A stretch of DNA of 64,000 nucleotides from Acidimicrobiia bacterium (GTDB lineage Bacteria > Acidobacteriota > Vicinamibacteria > Vicinamibacterales > CAVVIG01): positions 124,001 through 188,000 of the forward strand of contig VFZL01000003.1 of assembly GCA_016871175.1 (NCBI GenBank). The letters are read 5' to 3'. Positions 9,031-18,481 of the stretch are shown piece after piece. The notes under the pieces were generated by a model, which saw only the letters and a program-made list of their open reading frames with translations, did no database searches and was not told where the DNA came from. How positions within the stretch are numbered: the first letter of the stretch is position 1; every line of letters starts with the position of its first letter. A program made the position numbers and the translations under genes.

Positions 9031-10456
9031 GAGGAATCGGCTCGTCGAGCGCGTCCCACTGATACTCGCGTTGGATCATCCCAAGCAGCTCGTTCAGCAC
9101 GGCCCCGCCATTGTCGCCGTTGGTCATGATCACCGCGCCGTAGCCCCTGGCGCGGTGCGCCACGAGGTGACACTGGAAGCCCCAGTTGCTGCCGCCATGC
9201 ACGAAGTACCAACCCTCGCCCTGTTAGCCGACGGCGTAGGGACCGACGCCGACCGGCGTCACCATCTCGCGTGCCATCGCCGGGGCCAGCACCCGTTCGG
9301 ATCGTCCCTGGATGGCGAGCTGGACCTCGATCGCGAACCTCGCGAGATCGGTGGCGGTCGTCCACAGTCCCGCCGCGGCCTGCTCGGGATACACGTGAAA
9401 CGGCGCTGCACTGCGGGCGCCTGTTCGGTCATGCGCGCGGGCGGCGCGCGCCGCCTGTCGGGGCGACAGCGGCTGATCGAACGTGCTGTTCGTCATCCCG
9501 AGCGGGACCAGCACCGTCTCGCGGGCCAGCGGCGCGAACGGCCTGCCGGTGGCATCCGTGAGCGCCAGCTGCTGGATCATCACGCCACCCCCAGAGTATT
9601 CGTAGCCCGTCATCGGCGGCCGCTCCAGGCGGACGGCCCGCAGAGTCGACGGCGTCTGACCGTCCAGGATCTGCGGCACCGTCGGCAGCGTCGCGCCTGG
9701 GTCGTAGCCCGGAAAGCCGAAGGCATCACCGGTACCAGCGGTGTGGCTCATCAGCGTCCGCGGCGTGACGTTGAGCGCAGAGCCGCGGCCCGGCAGGGCC
9801 GGCAGTTTCCAGGTCTTAAGGATGGTGTTGACGTCTTGGTCGAGACCGAACCGGCGATCCTGCGCGGCCTTCAGCGACACCATGGCCGCCACCGGTTTGC
9901 TGATCGACGCGGCCTGAAACATGGTGTCCCTTGTCACGGGTGCCCCGGTCTCCACATCGGCGACGCCGTAGGCTTCGGCGAGGACGATCGTGAAAGCCTT
10001 GATCACCGCGATGCTGACGCCTGGTACGCGGAAACGTGTGAGGATCGCTTCCACGGTGGCCCGGTCCGAGACGCGGCCCGCGCTCGTGAGGCGCAGGTCA
10101 CGCCGGGCCACGAACTGAAAGGGCGGCGGCCCGAAATTCGCCGCGCGGAAGAGGATTTCGTCGCCCGACATCTGGCCGGTCAGGATGCCGTCTGGACCCG
10201 GACGGCCGGGAAGCGAGACGTTCAGGGTCACCGCATGGCCTTCGACGCGGCCGGCCACCGCCAGACCGTTGAACGCGCCCGTCACCGCGTCACCCTGGGT
10301 CTCGAGTCTCAAGAAGATGTCCTGGGTCCCGCCCCCGGGCGTCACCACAACGGCGCGCCAGCGGCCGGCAACACCGGATGGTATCTGCGCGGACATCGGC
10401 ACGAGTGCCAGCAGAAGGCAGAGCACAGCCGCGATCAGCTTGGTCGTCGGTCTCAT
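9011..10456 (-). pseudogene. Serine hydrolase (class C beta-lactamase family) interrupted by an in-frame TAA
   Basis: ATG 10456 follows GGAGG by seven bases. A signal peptide (about 1-25) precedes an N-terminal beta-sandwich-like region and the hydrolase domain. The catalytic SxxK is visible as SISK in MFQAASISKPVAAM, and the second motif as YSGGG in YEYSGGGV. A TAA at 9226-9224 (codon 411) stops the frame after VGPYAVG. The same frame then continues with GEGWYFVHGGSNWGF and ends in a normal TGA at 9011; HGGSNWG is the conserved third active-site region. A CAA-to-TAA change would explain the stop. Without the tail the enzyme should be inactive. Confidence 0.8.
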
Positions 10457-10764
10457 CGTCCATCCTCCGGCCGTATTTAGACGTAGATCTATTGTTTGCT
10501 CAAGCCGTCGAAAGTGCCCACCTCGCGCCAGAAGCCCAGCCGTCGGCGTCATTGAGATGCCGTCCGCGAGGCCTACCGATCGTGGCAGGTCGTCTGCGGC
10601 GTGTCGCGCCGCGCTCGATCGACGGACCGTCCTCCGGCATGATGGTGACGAGGTGAGCAGGTGCGGTTCCGCGGTTCGCGGCAAGGAAAACACCCACAGG
10701 TCGAGGCTTTCCGTGACTGGGTCCGACGTGTTGTTCACGAGCGTCATGTCCGTCCTCATCGTCG
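10457..10764. other. Intergenic stretch without a recognisable gene
   Basis: This 308-base stretch lies between the start of the broken hydrolase and an amidohydrolase fragment. Open frames exist on both strands but none has a family resemblance or a plausible start. It may hold eroded 5' sequence of the amidohydrolase; no metal-binding HxH motif was found there. Confidence 0.4.
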
Positions 10765-11496
10765 GTGGCGTCGGCTGCGGCGTCACAGTACCTCGGGTAC
10801 TTCAGCCTGATGGCGAAACGAGACACGGCCGGCCGATGGCGGATCAGCAGCGAGGTGCCACGCTTTCCGGTCGCGGGTGCTACCGGACCAGTCACGACCG
10901 GCGACAACCTCGTGCGTCATCTCGATGCCGCGGGCATCGCACGCGCCGTGGTGCTCTCCGAGTCGTTCTGGGCAGACGGATCCGCGCTGTACGTCCCACG
11001 CCCGTATGCGTCGGTGGTCGCGGAGAACGATTGGACAGCCGCCAAAACGACACGCGATCCGGACCGGCTGGTGGCCTTCTGCAGTTTCAATCCGGTGGCC
11101 GATCACGCCCTGCGCGAACTGGAACGCTGCGCCAGCAAACGCGCCTTTCGCGGGCTGAAATTCAGCTTCGCGATGTCGGGCGTTGATCTGCAGAACACGG
11201 CGCACGTCGACCGGATCCGCACCGTCTTCTCCGCGGCGAATCGACATCGCTTGCCGATCGTCGTTCATCTGCGGAGCGGACCGGACTACACGCCCGATCA
11301 CATTGTGACGTTTCTCGATCAGGTCATGAGCGCGGCACCGGACATTGCGGTGCAGATCGCCCATCTGTGGGGCGGAGAGGCCTTCTCTTCATCCGTGCTT
11401 GGCGTACTGGCAGAGGCCTGTGCGAAGGGCCTTATCCGCACGCCGAATTGGACGAGCACCTCGGCCGAGTCGTTGACGCTGCAGCTTCGAGCTTGA
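10765..11496 (+). pseudogene. Amidohydrolase (TIM-barrel) fragment
   Basis: The middle of an amidohydrolase-2 family protein is readable: AAGIARAVVLSESFW, RLVAFCSFNPVADHAL, KRAFRGLKFSFAMSGVDL, HRLPIVVHLRSGPDY and APDIAVQIAHLWGGE. The His residues in VVHL and QIAHL correspond to metal or active-site positions of the barrel. The usual N-terminal strand with the HxH metal motif is missing, and the C-terminal catalytic Asp region is replaced by an unrelated tail after AEACAKG. The nominal start (GTG 10765) has no support. It is likely a pseudogene truncated at both ends. Confidence 0.6.
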
Positions 11497-11607
11497 GTTG
11501 CCGATTCCGACGAGGAGATCCCTGGCGCACGGTTGAGGTGATACTCCCGGTACGTCGCGCAGCGTAGATCTGGCGGCTTGGGCTACGGGTCGCTGTTCCG
11601 TCTTCGA

Positions 11608-12015
11608 CTACTCCAAGCCCAGCACCTGGATCCGCCCGAACTGGCGGAAGTGATGGTCGAAGGTGAACGCGCGCGACATGCGCCGGGCGTCGAGCACTGC
11701 AAAGGAAATCGCGTCGCACAAGGTCCAGTCCTTGTCGACATGACGCGCCAAAATGTCCTTCGCTCGTTGCTCCTCGGCGGGTAGCACCGTCACCACCGGC
11801 AACTGACCGGCGAGCAGCCACTGCCGTGCCACGGTCCGGCCAAGCTTACGGAGGAGCAACGCGTGCGTTTCGGCTTCGATGTAGTTCGTGATGAAGCAGG
11901 GGCGCCGTTCGACGGCGATCTGGCGGGCGATCTCGACCGCGCGGACGTGATCGGCGTCGTGAGCATCGACGAGCGCGAGGATCGCGCTCGAGTCCCACAA
12001 CACGCCCCGTGTCAT
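11608..12015 (-). CDS. PIN-domain ribonuclease toxin (VapC-like)
   Basis: A 135-residue PIN domain. Acidic residues fit the family: D8 in LWDSSAIL, the glutamate in YIEAETHAL, and the later aspartates in DWTLCDAISFAVL and FTFDHHF. PIN toxins cleave tRNA or other RNA with these residues holding Mg or Mn. Its ATG overlaps the stop of the upstream HTH gene (ATGA), the usual order and coupling of an antitoxin-toxin pair, so it should be repressed and neutralised by that partner. The gene ends in TAG, 112 bases from the amidohydrolase fragment. Confidence 0.85.
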   Translation of the reverse strand: MTRGVLWDSSAILALVDAHDADHVRAVEIARQIAVERRPCFITNYIEAETHALLLRKLGRTVARQWLLAGQLPVVTVLPAEEQRAKDILARHVDKDWTLCDAISFAVLDARRMSRAFTFDHHFRQFGRIQVLGLE

Positions 12016-12281
12016 TCGTCGAGGATGGCGTGTTTGTCGCGGGCGCCGGGAAGGTTCCCGCCGCCTCGGCCCGCGCCAACGAGCCGGAAGATGGGGTGAT
12101 CCTCGGTCAGCGGCGGAATCGCGGACGCGGCAGGGCTACGACGTAGGCGCCTGCGCGCGGCGTCGGCCGGCACCAATCGACGACCCGCCCGCCGCACGCT
12201 GGGGATTTCGCCGCGTTGAATCAGCCGCCAGACGGTGGAACGGGAGACGCCGAGCGCCCGGCCGGCCTCTTCAACGGTCAT
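12012..12281 (-). CDS. Excisionase-type HTH antitoxin
   Basis: An 89-residue protein from ATG 12281 (GTG 12296 is the alternative). The N-terminus is a MerR/excisionase-type winged helix (TVEEAGRALGVSRSTVWRLIQRGEIPSVRR), which should bind the operator upstream of the pair. The C-terminal half (TEDHPIFRLVGAGRGGG) is the likely toxin-binding tail. It overlaps the PIN toxin gene by four bases. The fold assignment is firm; the antitoxin role rests on the gene order and the overlap. Confidence 0.8.
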   Translation of the reverse strand: MTVEEAGRALGVSRSTVWRLIQRGEIPSVRRAGRRLVPADAARRRLRRSPAASAIPPLTEDHPIFRLVGAGRGGGNLPGARDKHAILDE

Positions 12282-12453
12282 GAGTTCCTGAGGCACGAGT
12301 CAATCGTATCACCGATCGTCTCAGCGTCTCAGGGTCTCATTCCACTGGACACACCGGCAGCTTCCTGGAATCGTCCTCAGCCATGGAGGTATTGGGGAGA
12401 CGGAGGCTGACTCTGCGATATCAGTCTATTGAGTCAGTATGTGATGGAGGGAT

Positions 12454-12808
12454 TGGTGGAGGCGGCGGGAGTCGAACCCGCGTCCGAAGGCACGTCCTCG
12501 AAGGACTCTACATGCGTATCCGCTTCTGAAGTCTCGCCCCTGGCGTGAGGAAGCGGCGAAAAACCGCCAGGCGCCAGACCCGGGAACTTCTCACGATCGG
12601 ATGCCGAGCCTCCATCCGATCACCAGCCTGCTTAATGACGTCTGACCCCCGACCACCAGGCGAGGTCAGGGCAGACGCTCATGGCCGATTAGGCCGCGAG
12701 AGCGTACTGAGTATCCGCAGTTAACGGATGTTCCATCAGATTAACGAGTTAATGGTGCTCGGCATGCATCCCGCGAGTCTTTACCCCCGTCGAAACCGTA
12801 TCGCCCCC
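12454..12808 (-). ncRNA. ssrA: Transfer-messenger RNA (tmRNA)
   Basis: The minus strand reads GGGGGCGATACGGTTTCGAC at the 5' end and ends in a T-arm (GGTTCGACTCCC) and an encoded CCA. The 5' GGGGGCG pairs with CGCCTCC next to the 3' ACCA, with one G-U pair, closing the tRNA-like domain. The length is 355 nt. The tag frame starts at GCG 12718-12716 and reads ADTQYALAA before TAA 12691-12689, a normal proteolysis tag ending in LAA. It rescues stalled ribosomes, which matters in a genome region with many interrupted frames. Confidence 0.95.
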
Positions 12809-12932
12809 TCGAGGTGAAACCGACGCGCGACGAGCGTGCGAAACGCTCACTGCCATTGTACGGCCGCGGAACTCTGCTGTCCATGGGCTTCGCCGCATCG
12901 CCGGCGCCCGCGCCGCAGGCGGACGGCGAGAG

Positions 12933-13808
12933 TCAGTCCCTCTTCATCGTGGCGAGCTTCTCCATCGGCTGCTTCAAGGACCTCCCCTGGCGTGGCATAT
13001 CCGCCCACACGTCGCCGACGCTCGCGACGCGCTCGAGCAGGTTTCGTATCGTGAAGGTGCCCGGCCCAACGTCGCCGCGCTCTATTTCGGTCCACGTGCA
13101 GGGTGCCGATACGGGCGCGCCCCGCTTGGCTCGGACGGTATAGGCGGCGGCGTACGTCGAGTGATAGCCGTTCCGTCCGGTGTCCACATAGATGCGCCCA
13201 GGCCGATCGACCTTGCTGAACTCTTGCGTGAGAGCATCCGGTGCGAGGCTGATGAATACGCGTCCGACCGCGTCAGTGAAACGCGCCGCCTGCCCCATCG
13301 ACGTCTCCCCATCGAGCGGGACAACGATGTGAAAGCCCTTGGAGCCGGTGGTCTTGACCCACGACGGCAGTGTCAGTTCTTCCAGCAGATCGCGAAGTCC
13401 GAGCGCTGCGGCGCGAACCGCGTTCACGTCATCGGTCGAGGGATCGAGATCGAAGACACAGATGTCGGAGTACCTGAGACTCGACACGCGCGAGGTCCAG
13501 ACGTGATGCGTGATGGTGTTCTGGTTGGCGGTCTAGAGCAGCGACCGTAGGTCGGTGACGACAGGATGGTGGACGACGCCGTCCTTCTTCGGGACGTCGA
13601 CGCGCTCCAGCCAGTCGGGGCAGCCCCTCGACACGTCCTTCTGCCAGAAGCCCTTCTTTCCGATGCCCGAAGGGTACCGCTCCAGGGTCAGGGGCCGGCC
13701 GCGGAGGTGAGGCAACATGACCGTCGCGATTGCCTCGTAGTACTCCGCGAGATCGCCTTTCGTGATGCCATCCTCGGGAAAGAGCACCTTCTCGGGATGC
13801 GTGATCAC
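12933..13808 (-). pseudogene. ligD: LigD-type polymerase/primase domain protein interrupted by an in-frame TAG
   Basis: A stand-alone LigD polymerase domain of 291 codons. GTG 13808 overlaps the ligase stop (GTGA). Family motifs include THPEKVLFPEDGITKGDL, LRGRPLTLERYPSG, VFDLDPS (catalytic Asp pair) and KTTGSKGFHIVVPL. A TAG at 13535-13533 (codon 92) sits between DLRSLL and ANQNTIT, where the family usually has an aromatic residue; TGG-to-TAG would explain it. All remaining motifs are intact on both sides of the stop, so the lesion is recent, suppressed or an artefact. It would fill gaps during non-homologous end joining. No Ku gene lies in the window. Confidence 0.85.
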
Positions 13809-14671
13809 AGCCGCTCCCGGAGGACATCTCGCGGCTGCTTGTCGGTTCGGACGGCAAGCAGCCTGGGATGCCGGAGCTTGCCGTGCACGGTCCACTCGAC
13901 GAAGCCCACCTGCACGACGATGACGGGGCGAACCCAGTGTCCGCGCCGCGGCAGGCCTGTCGCCTTCGTGAACGGCGGCGTGTCGACAGCAAGCGCGTCG
14001 AGCCGCCGTCGCAGATCGAGAAGGAGCGCGGCGTCGAAGCCCGTGCCGATCTTGCCGGCAAAGACGAAGTCGCTGCCGTCGTAATACCCCACGAGCAATG
14101 CGCCCAGGCCGACACGCGCGCCCTTCGGCTCGGTGAAGCCGCCGACCACGAGCTCTTGCGAGGCTTCGATCTTCATCTTCAGCCAGTGCTTCGAGCGCTT
14201 GTGCTCATACGGCGAGCCGCACCGCTTCGCAATCACGCCCTCCCATCGCTCGCGTCTGGCGCGCTCCCACGGCTCTGAATCCTCGACGCGCTCGACGCGC
14301 CGCATCGGGTCTTCAAATGGCAGCGACCGCAGGAGCGCATGGCGTTCTTCCAAGGGCAACATGGTCACGTCGCGCCCGTTCATCCACATGATGTCGAACA
14401 CGTGATAGTCGCTCTGACCATCCCACGTCACTTCACCATCGAGGATTGCATCGTTCACCGGGAGGCGACCGACGGCCGCGGCGACCGCCGGCATGTGCTG
14501 CGGAAGCCGGTTGCGCGAGAAGAGCTGGACGTCGACGCCGCGTTTGTGCGCGATCAGCCGGATGCCATCGAACTTGCGCTCGAAGAGCCAGTCGTTGCCC
14601 GCAAAACGCTCCTGCGTGAGCGTCGCCGCCATGGGCTCGAGCCAGTCGGGCATCGCTTGGACGGGAGTCAT
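13805..14671 (-). CDS. ligD: ATP-dependent DNA ligase (LigD ligase part)
   Basis: A 288-residue ATP-dependent ligase. The adenylation motif FERKFDGIRL carries the nucleotide-accepting lysine; LDGEVTWDG, EGVIAKR and WLKMK are further nucleotidyltransferase motifs, followed by an OB-fold region (LVVGGFTEPKGARVGLGALL). ATG 14671 is chosen; the frame also opens at 14704 without support. The stop overlaps the polymerase-domain gene, so the two halves of LigD are expressed as separate coupled proteins. It would seal breaks in end joining. Confidence 0.9.
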   Translation of the reverse strand: MTPVQAMPDWLEPMAATLTQERFAGNDWLFERKFDGIRLIAHKRGVDVQLFSRNRLPQHMPAVAAAVGRLPVNDAILDGEVTWDGQSDYHVFDIMWMNGRDVTMLPLEERHALLRSLPFEDPMRRVERVEDSEPWERARRERWEGVIAKRCGSPYEHKRSKHWLKMKIEASQELVVGGFTEPKGARVGLGALLVGYYDGSDFVFAGKIGTGFDAALLLDLRRRLDALAVDTPPFTKATGLPRRGHWVRPVIVVQVGFVEWTVHGKLRHPRLLAVRTDKQPRDVLRERL

Positions 14672-14883
14672 GGCCTGTTGTCTCCAGGAAGCTCCATCAT
14701 GCAAATGGGGCGTACCGGGTCAGTGGCAAGCCGCTGCCGGGACGGACTCCACCCGTCGACTCATCAGGCCGTCAGCGCGCATCCGCGCCCGGCATGTCAT
14801 CTGCCGACGTCACTCTGAGTTGCTCTTGGTGGACGGCGTACATGCACGTGTGAGGACGTGGTAGTCTGTCTGCCACCTCGCGC

Positions 14884-15732
14884 ATGAGTCACCTCAGGTT
14901 GTTCAAGGGAACGCCAGCCACCAGAGAGTTCTACGATTCGGTCGGGTGGTTACGGCGGGAAGGCATCCTCGTCGATACCGCGACGTTCACGAGCAGGGAT
15001 CCAGGTTCCATTCTCGTGAGCCTCGCGCGGCGACGAAGGCAGCTCATCAGCGAGGCGATTGGAGGGCCGGGGATGAACCTCGTCGAGTGTGGGTGCGGGG
15101 GCACGCCGGCGACCTTCCTCGCCGACTTGTGCCGCCGCTACACCGCTGTCGACTTCTCTTCGACCGGTCTGGCCGAAGCGGCGGCCGCGCTGCAGGCCAC
15201 GGGTGTGCCGTTCGAGACAGTCGAGGCCGACATGACGCGGCTGCCGTTCGGTGACGGCGAATACGACGCCGCCTACTCCGCGCACGCCATCTATCACATC
15301 GACACCCCAGAGGGACAGTCTGCGGCCTTCTCAGAGGTGATGCGGGTCGTGCGACCCGGCGGGCGTGCAGTCTTGGCGTTGGCCAATCCTTTTCCGATCG
15401 CCTTCCCGGCGAGACTCTTCCGTCGAGCCGCGGCGATGACGCCGGTTCTCGGCACGGTGCTCAATCGCCTCCGCACGAGACCGCCGCTCCCGTTTCTCCC
15501 GATGCCGTTGTCTTGGATCCATCACCAACTCGCCCGCTGGGGCCGAGTCACGATGCAGTGCCATACGATTCCGAGCGTGTGGTTCGATCAGCACGTCTCC
15601 GAGCAGTCGTTCATCGGGCAGCGTCTGTGGAGGGCGGTCCAACTGATCGAGACCTCGTCACCGGCGGCGGCCATGCGTCTAGGCTGCTTCGTCACAATCG
15701 TCGTCGAGCGCTCCGCGAAACCGGCGCTCTGA
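14884..15732 (+). CDS. Class I SAM-dependent methyltransferase
   Basis: A 282-residue protein. Motif I reads NLVECGCGGTPATFLA, the acidic strand-2 end is YTAVDFSSTGL, and EADMTRLPFGDGEYDAAYS covers motifs III-IV, followed by VMRVVRPGGRAVLALANP. This is a UbiE/SmtA-like fold; the substrate is unknown. The C-terminal 100 residues are basic and rich in aromatic residues and may bind a lipid or hydrophobic substrate. It is transcribed away from the ligase genes. Confidence 0.85.
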   Translation: MSHLRLFKGTPATREFYDSVGWLRREGILVDTATFTSRDPGSILVSLARRRRQLISEAIGGPGMNLVECGCGGTPATFLADLCRRYTAVDFSSTGLAEAAAALQATGVPFETVEADMTRLPFGDGEYDAAYSAHAIYHIDTPEGQSAAFSEVMRVVRPGGRAVLALANPFPIAFPARLFRRAAAMTPVLGTVLNRLRTRPPLPFLPMPLSWIHHQLARWGRVTMQCHTIPSVWFDQHVSEQSFIGQRLWRAVQLIETSSPAAAMRLGCFVTIVVERSAKPAL

Positions 15733-15876
15733 CCCGGGCACGACGCCTAAGGCCGAAGAGTTCAGCTAGGCGGAAGAAATCTCTTGCCGCAGCGCCCACT
15801 CCTCGCCTCTACTAGCGAGGCTGTGCCTCGAGACCGACCGAACCCAGGCAGAGGCTGGCGCAGCCAAGGAGTTGTC

Positions 15877-17046
15877 ATGCGAGTGCTACTAGTTCCGCTG
15901 TTCGCCCTCGGTACGTGCGGGGCGTTCATTGTTTCGACGACGTGGGAAGCGGCAACCCCGGTCCATGCCCAAGGTGGCGCTTCCGTCAAGCGTGCCACCG
16001 TGGCCAATCCCATCTCGGGTGAAGGCCTCCCCAACCCTACCCCGGTTGTGACCAAGAATTGGGGCCAGCTCCCCGCGGGACGCAAATGGGGATCGTCGGC
16101 CGGCCTCGACGTCGATCCGAATGACGGCCACATCTGGGGCTATGAGCGTTGCGGCGCAGGTAACTTCGGCCCGGGCGCCCCCATCACATGCGATAGCAAC
16201 CCGGTCGATCCGGTGTTCAAGTTCGACCGTCGAACGGGCGCCGTGCTGGCAAATTTCGGCAAGGGCCTCATGGTGACCCCGCACGGCATCCACGTGGACC
16301 GACAAGGCAATGTGTGGATCGCCGACTTCGCCGGCAACGAAGCCGGCACGAAGGGGCACCAGGTTCACAAGTTCAGCCCGAAGGGCGAAAAGCTCCTGAG
16401 CCTCGGGATCGCCGGTAAGCCGGGCAACGCCGACGGCCAGTTCAACCAACCCAACGACGTCGCCGTAGGCCCTGACGGGAGCATCTACGTATCCGACGGC
16501 CATGACGCGCAGGGCATGACGACGGCAGCCCAGGTGGCCGAGGGATTGAAGCGCGGCGCCACGTCGCGCATCAGCAAGTTCTCGCCCGACGGTAAGTTCA
16601 TCAAGTCGTGGGGCAAGATTGGCGTGCGCCATGGCGAGTTCCGCACGCCGCATGCGCTGATGTTCGACTCGAGGGGGCGCTTGTGGGTGGCCGACCGAGG
16701 CAACCATCGGCTCGAGATCTTCGACAAGGACGGGAACTATCTCGAGTCGCGCTATATGTACGGGCGCATCAGCGGTTTCTTCATCAAGAACGACACGGTC
16801 TACGCCATCGACTCCGAGTCGGGTCCGTACAATCACCCGAACTGGCGCAACGGCGTCCGGATCGGTCCGCTCGATGAGGATCGCATCACCGGTTTCGTCC
16901 AACCCTTCGATCGGGAGGACCGTGTGTATCAGGGCACGGCGGGCGAAGGCGTGGCGGTGGATGCCGAGGGCAACATCTACGCAGCTGAAGGGCCGAACTC
17001 GTTGAGCCAATCCGGAGGCGCGTTCACGAAGTACTCGGTCAAGTAG
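15877..17046 (+). CDS. Secreted NHL-repeat six-bladed beta-propeller protein
   Basis: A 389-residue protein with AAGGAG seven bases before ATG 15877; the open frame upstream to 15784 is not used. A signal peptide ends near HAQG. The blades show the NHL pattern, for example PHGIHVDRQGNVWIADF, QPNDVAVGPDGSIYVSDG and PHALMFDSRGRLWVADRGNHRL, close to peptidyl-alpha-hydroxyglycine-lyase-like propellers. It should act outside the cytoplasm. A related propeller is encoded at 36445-37608. A GC-rich stem-loop follows the stop. Confidence 0.85.
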   Translation: MRVLLVPLFALGTCGAFIVSTTWEAATPVHAQGGASVKRATVANPISGEGLPNPTPVVTKNWGQLPAGRKWGSSAGLDVDPNDGHIWGYERCGAGNFGPGAPITCDSNPVDPVFKFDRRTGAVLANFGKGLMVTPHGIHVDRQGNVWIADFAGNEAGTKGHQVHKFSPKGEKLLSLGIAGKPGNADGQFNQPNDVAVGPDGSIYVSDGHDAQGMTTAAQVAEGLKRGATSRISKFSPDGKFIKSWGKIGVRHGEFRTPHALMFDSRGRLWVADRGNHRLEIFDKDGNYLESRYMYGRISGFFIKNDTVYAIDSESGPYNHPNWRNGVRIGPLDEDRITGFVQPFDREDRVYQGTAGEGVAVDAEGNIYAAEGPNSLSQSGGAFTKYSVK

Positions 17047-17048
17047 GT

Positions 17049-17067
17049 CCCGCCCGCAAGGGGCGGG
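17049..17067 (+). terminator. Stem-loop after the NHL gene
   Basis: CCCGCCC pairs with GGGCGGG across a five-base loop, three bases after the stop codon. There is no T run, so it may act only with Rho or as an RNA-stability hairpin. Confidence 0.4.
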
Positions 17068-17132
17068 TGTCGATCTCGGCGGCGGGCGCGGTCCCTGTCG
17101 CGGTCGACAACTCGCCCGAACGCGGCTGTCTT

Positions 17133-18356
17133 TCACGACCTCACGGACGAACGCTGGTCGCCCCGAGTGTGTCGCGCGTAGTACTGGTGGCTCACCCAGT
17201 CGTCACCGCAGCTGTGATCGTCCTGCACCTCGATGAGGTCGAGGCCGCACCGTGCGATCACCTGCAGCACCGTCTCCCTTGGCACGCCGTACATTGGAAA
17301 CGGCTCCGGGCGATCTCCCAGGGGAGAAGGCACCCAGGGCTCGCCGTCGGCGAGCGGCCCGTCGACGCTCGACGAAAGCGTCGCTGACGGGCCGTCGCTC
17401 GGTGAAGCCACAACGACCGTGTCGCGGCTCACGGTGACGGCGACACGCGTGGTCACGCTCCCCTTGTCCTCGAACCACAGCAGCCCTTCGTGGGAGAGAT
17501 CGAGCTCGCAAAGGTAGGTGCCAGCCTGGCTCGGGAGCGTCACACTGAGCGGCACGAGACACACCTCGCCCGGCCGTACGCGATCCGGAATCCCCGTGCG
17601 GCCATCGTCGCGGACGAGCATCCGACCGCTCGCCGCGTCGAGCCAGTGGTTTCCCACTGTCATCCGGCCGAACTCGTGTTGAGACCACGCCAAGGCGCTC
17701 AGGTTCGCGATCTGCAAGTCAAGCGTGATGCGCCCTCCAGGCGTCAACGTGCCATCTCGAATACTCTGAAAGGCGATGGTGGCTCGGTACGCCTGGTCGG
17801 GCATTGCCCTCACGGTCGGTGCCTGGGGTGTGTCGGCCGGTCGCGGGTGCGAGGAGAGCTGAAAGACGAGCACGCCCCCAGGCGCGAGACGCCGGCACAG
17901 CGCCGCGATGTACTGCACGCTCAGGTCAGGCTCGATGTGCTGCAGCGTGAGGCGCGAGAGGATGAAATCGAAACGTTCATCGCCGAGCGGCGAAAGCGCC
18001 GGGCTGAGGTTTGCCACGTAGCGGACGCGGTCCGGGAAGCGGTTGAGCTAGGACGCGATGTCGATCATCTTCGGCGAGATATCGACGCCGACGACCTGCG
18101 CGAAGTGCGGGGCAAGCGCCTGCGTCAAACGCCCGACGCCGCAGCCGAAGTCGAGCGCCGACGCGCGGCCCAGTTCGATCTGTCGTGCGGCGAGGTCGTA
18201 CCGCAGCGCCTCGATCTCGCGCACGCCGGTCTGCAGAAAACGTGAGAGGTTCCAGCGGCGATCGGGCTTCGCAGGATCGGACAGAATCGCCCACAGCGGA
18301 TTCTCAGCCGCGTGCCAATCCCACAACTGCTGGCTGTCCCGAAGCCTGTGTGCCAC
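17133..18356 (-). pseudogene. Methyltransferase fused to an Ig-like/Wzt-type domain, interrupted by TAG
   Basis: One 407-codon frame from ATG 18356 to TGA 17133, broken by TAG at 18050-18048 (codon 103). The methyltransferase part has ALDFGCGVGRLTQALAPHF, VVGVDISPKMIDIAS, then the stop, then LNRFPDRVRYVANLSP and FDFILSRLTLQHIEPD. The second half (about 205-320) is a beta-sandwich with GNHWLD, RDDGRTGIPD and GTYLCELDLSHEGLLWF, as found next to glycan methyl- and glycosyltransferases. CAG-to-TAG would explain the stop. The stop splits the SAM fold, so neither half should work alone. The role is probably in surface polysaccharide modification. Confidence 0.75.
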
Positions 18357-18481
18357 GTCTCAAAGTGTACTCGCGCCATCCACCGGCACGAGGCACGAGC
18401 GGGCCTGGCAGGGGTCGAAGCACCTCTCGACGCACAGAAGAGCCGGACGCTGTGATAAATCTGAGCTACGAGGGGAGCCAC

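Noticed and set aside
9071-10480. 469-codon plus-strand open frame
   Set aside because: Antisense to the serine hydrolase, arginine/histidine-rich, no family resemblance.
12407-12437. CTGACTC/GAGTCAG inverted repeat downstream of the tmRNA 3' end
   Set aside because: Seven pairs with a 17-base loop and no T run on the relevant strand; not convincing as a terminator or att site.
12454-12480. tRNA gene suggested by the GGTTCGA T-arm and CCA
   Set aside because: The matching 5' half and tag frame 330 bases away show that this is the tRNA-like end of tmRNA.
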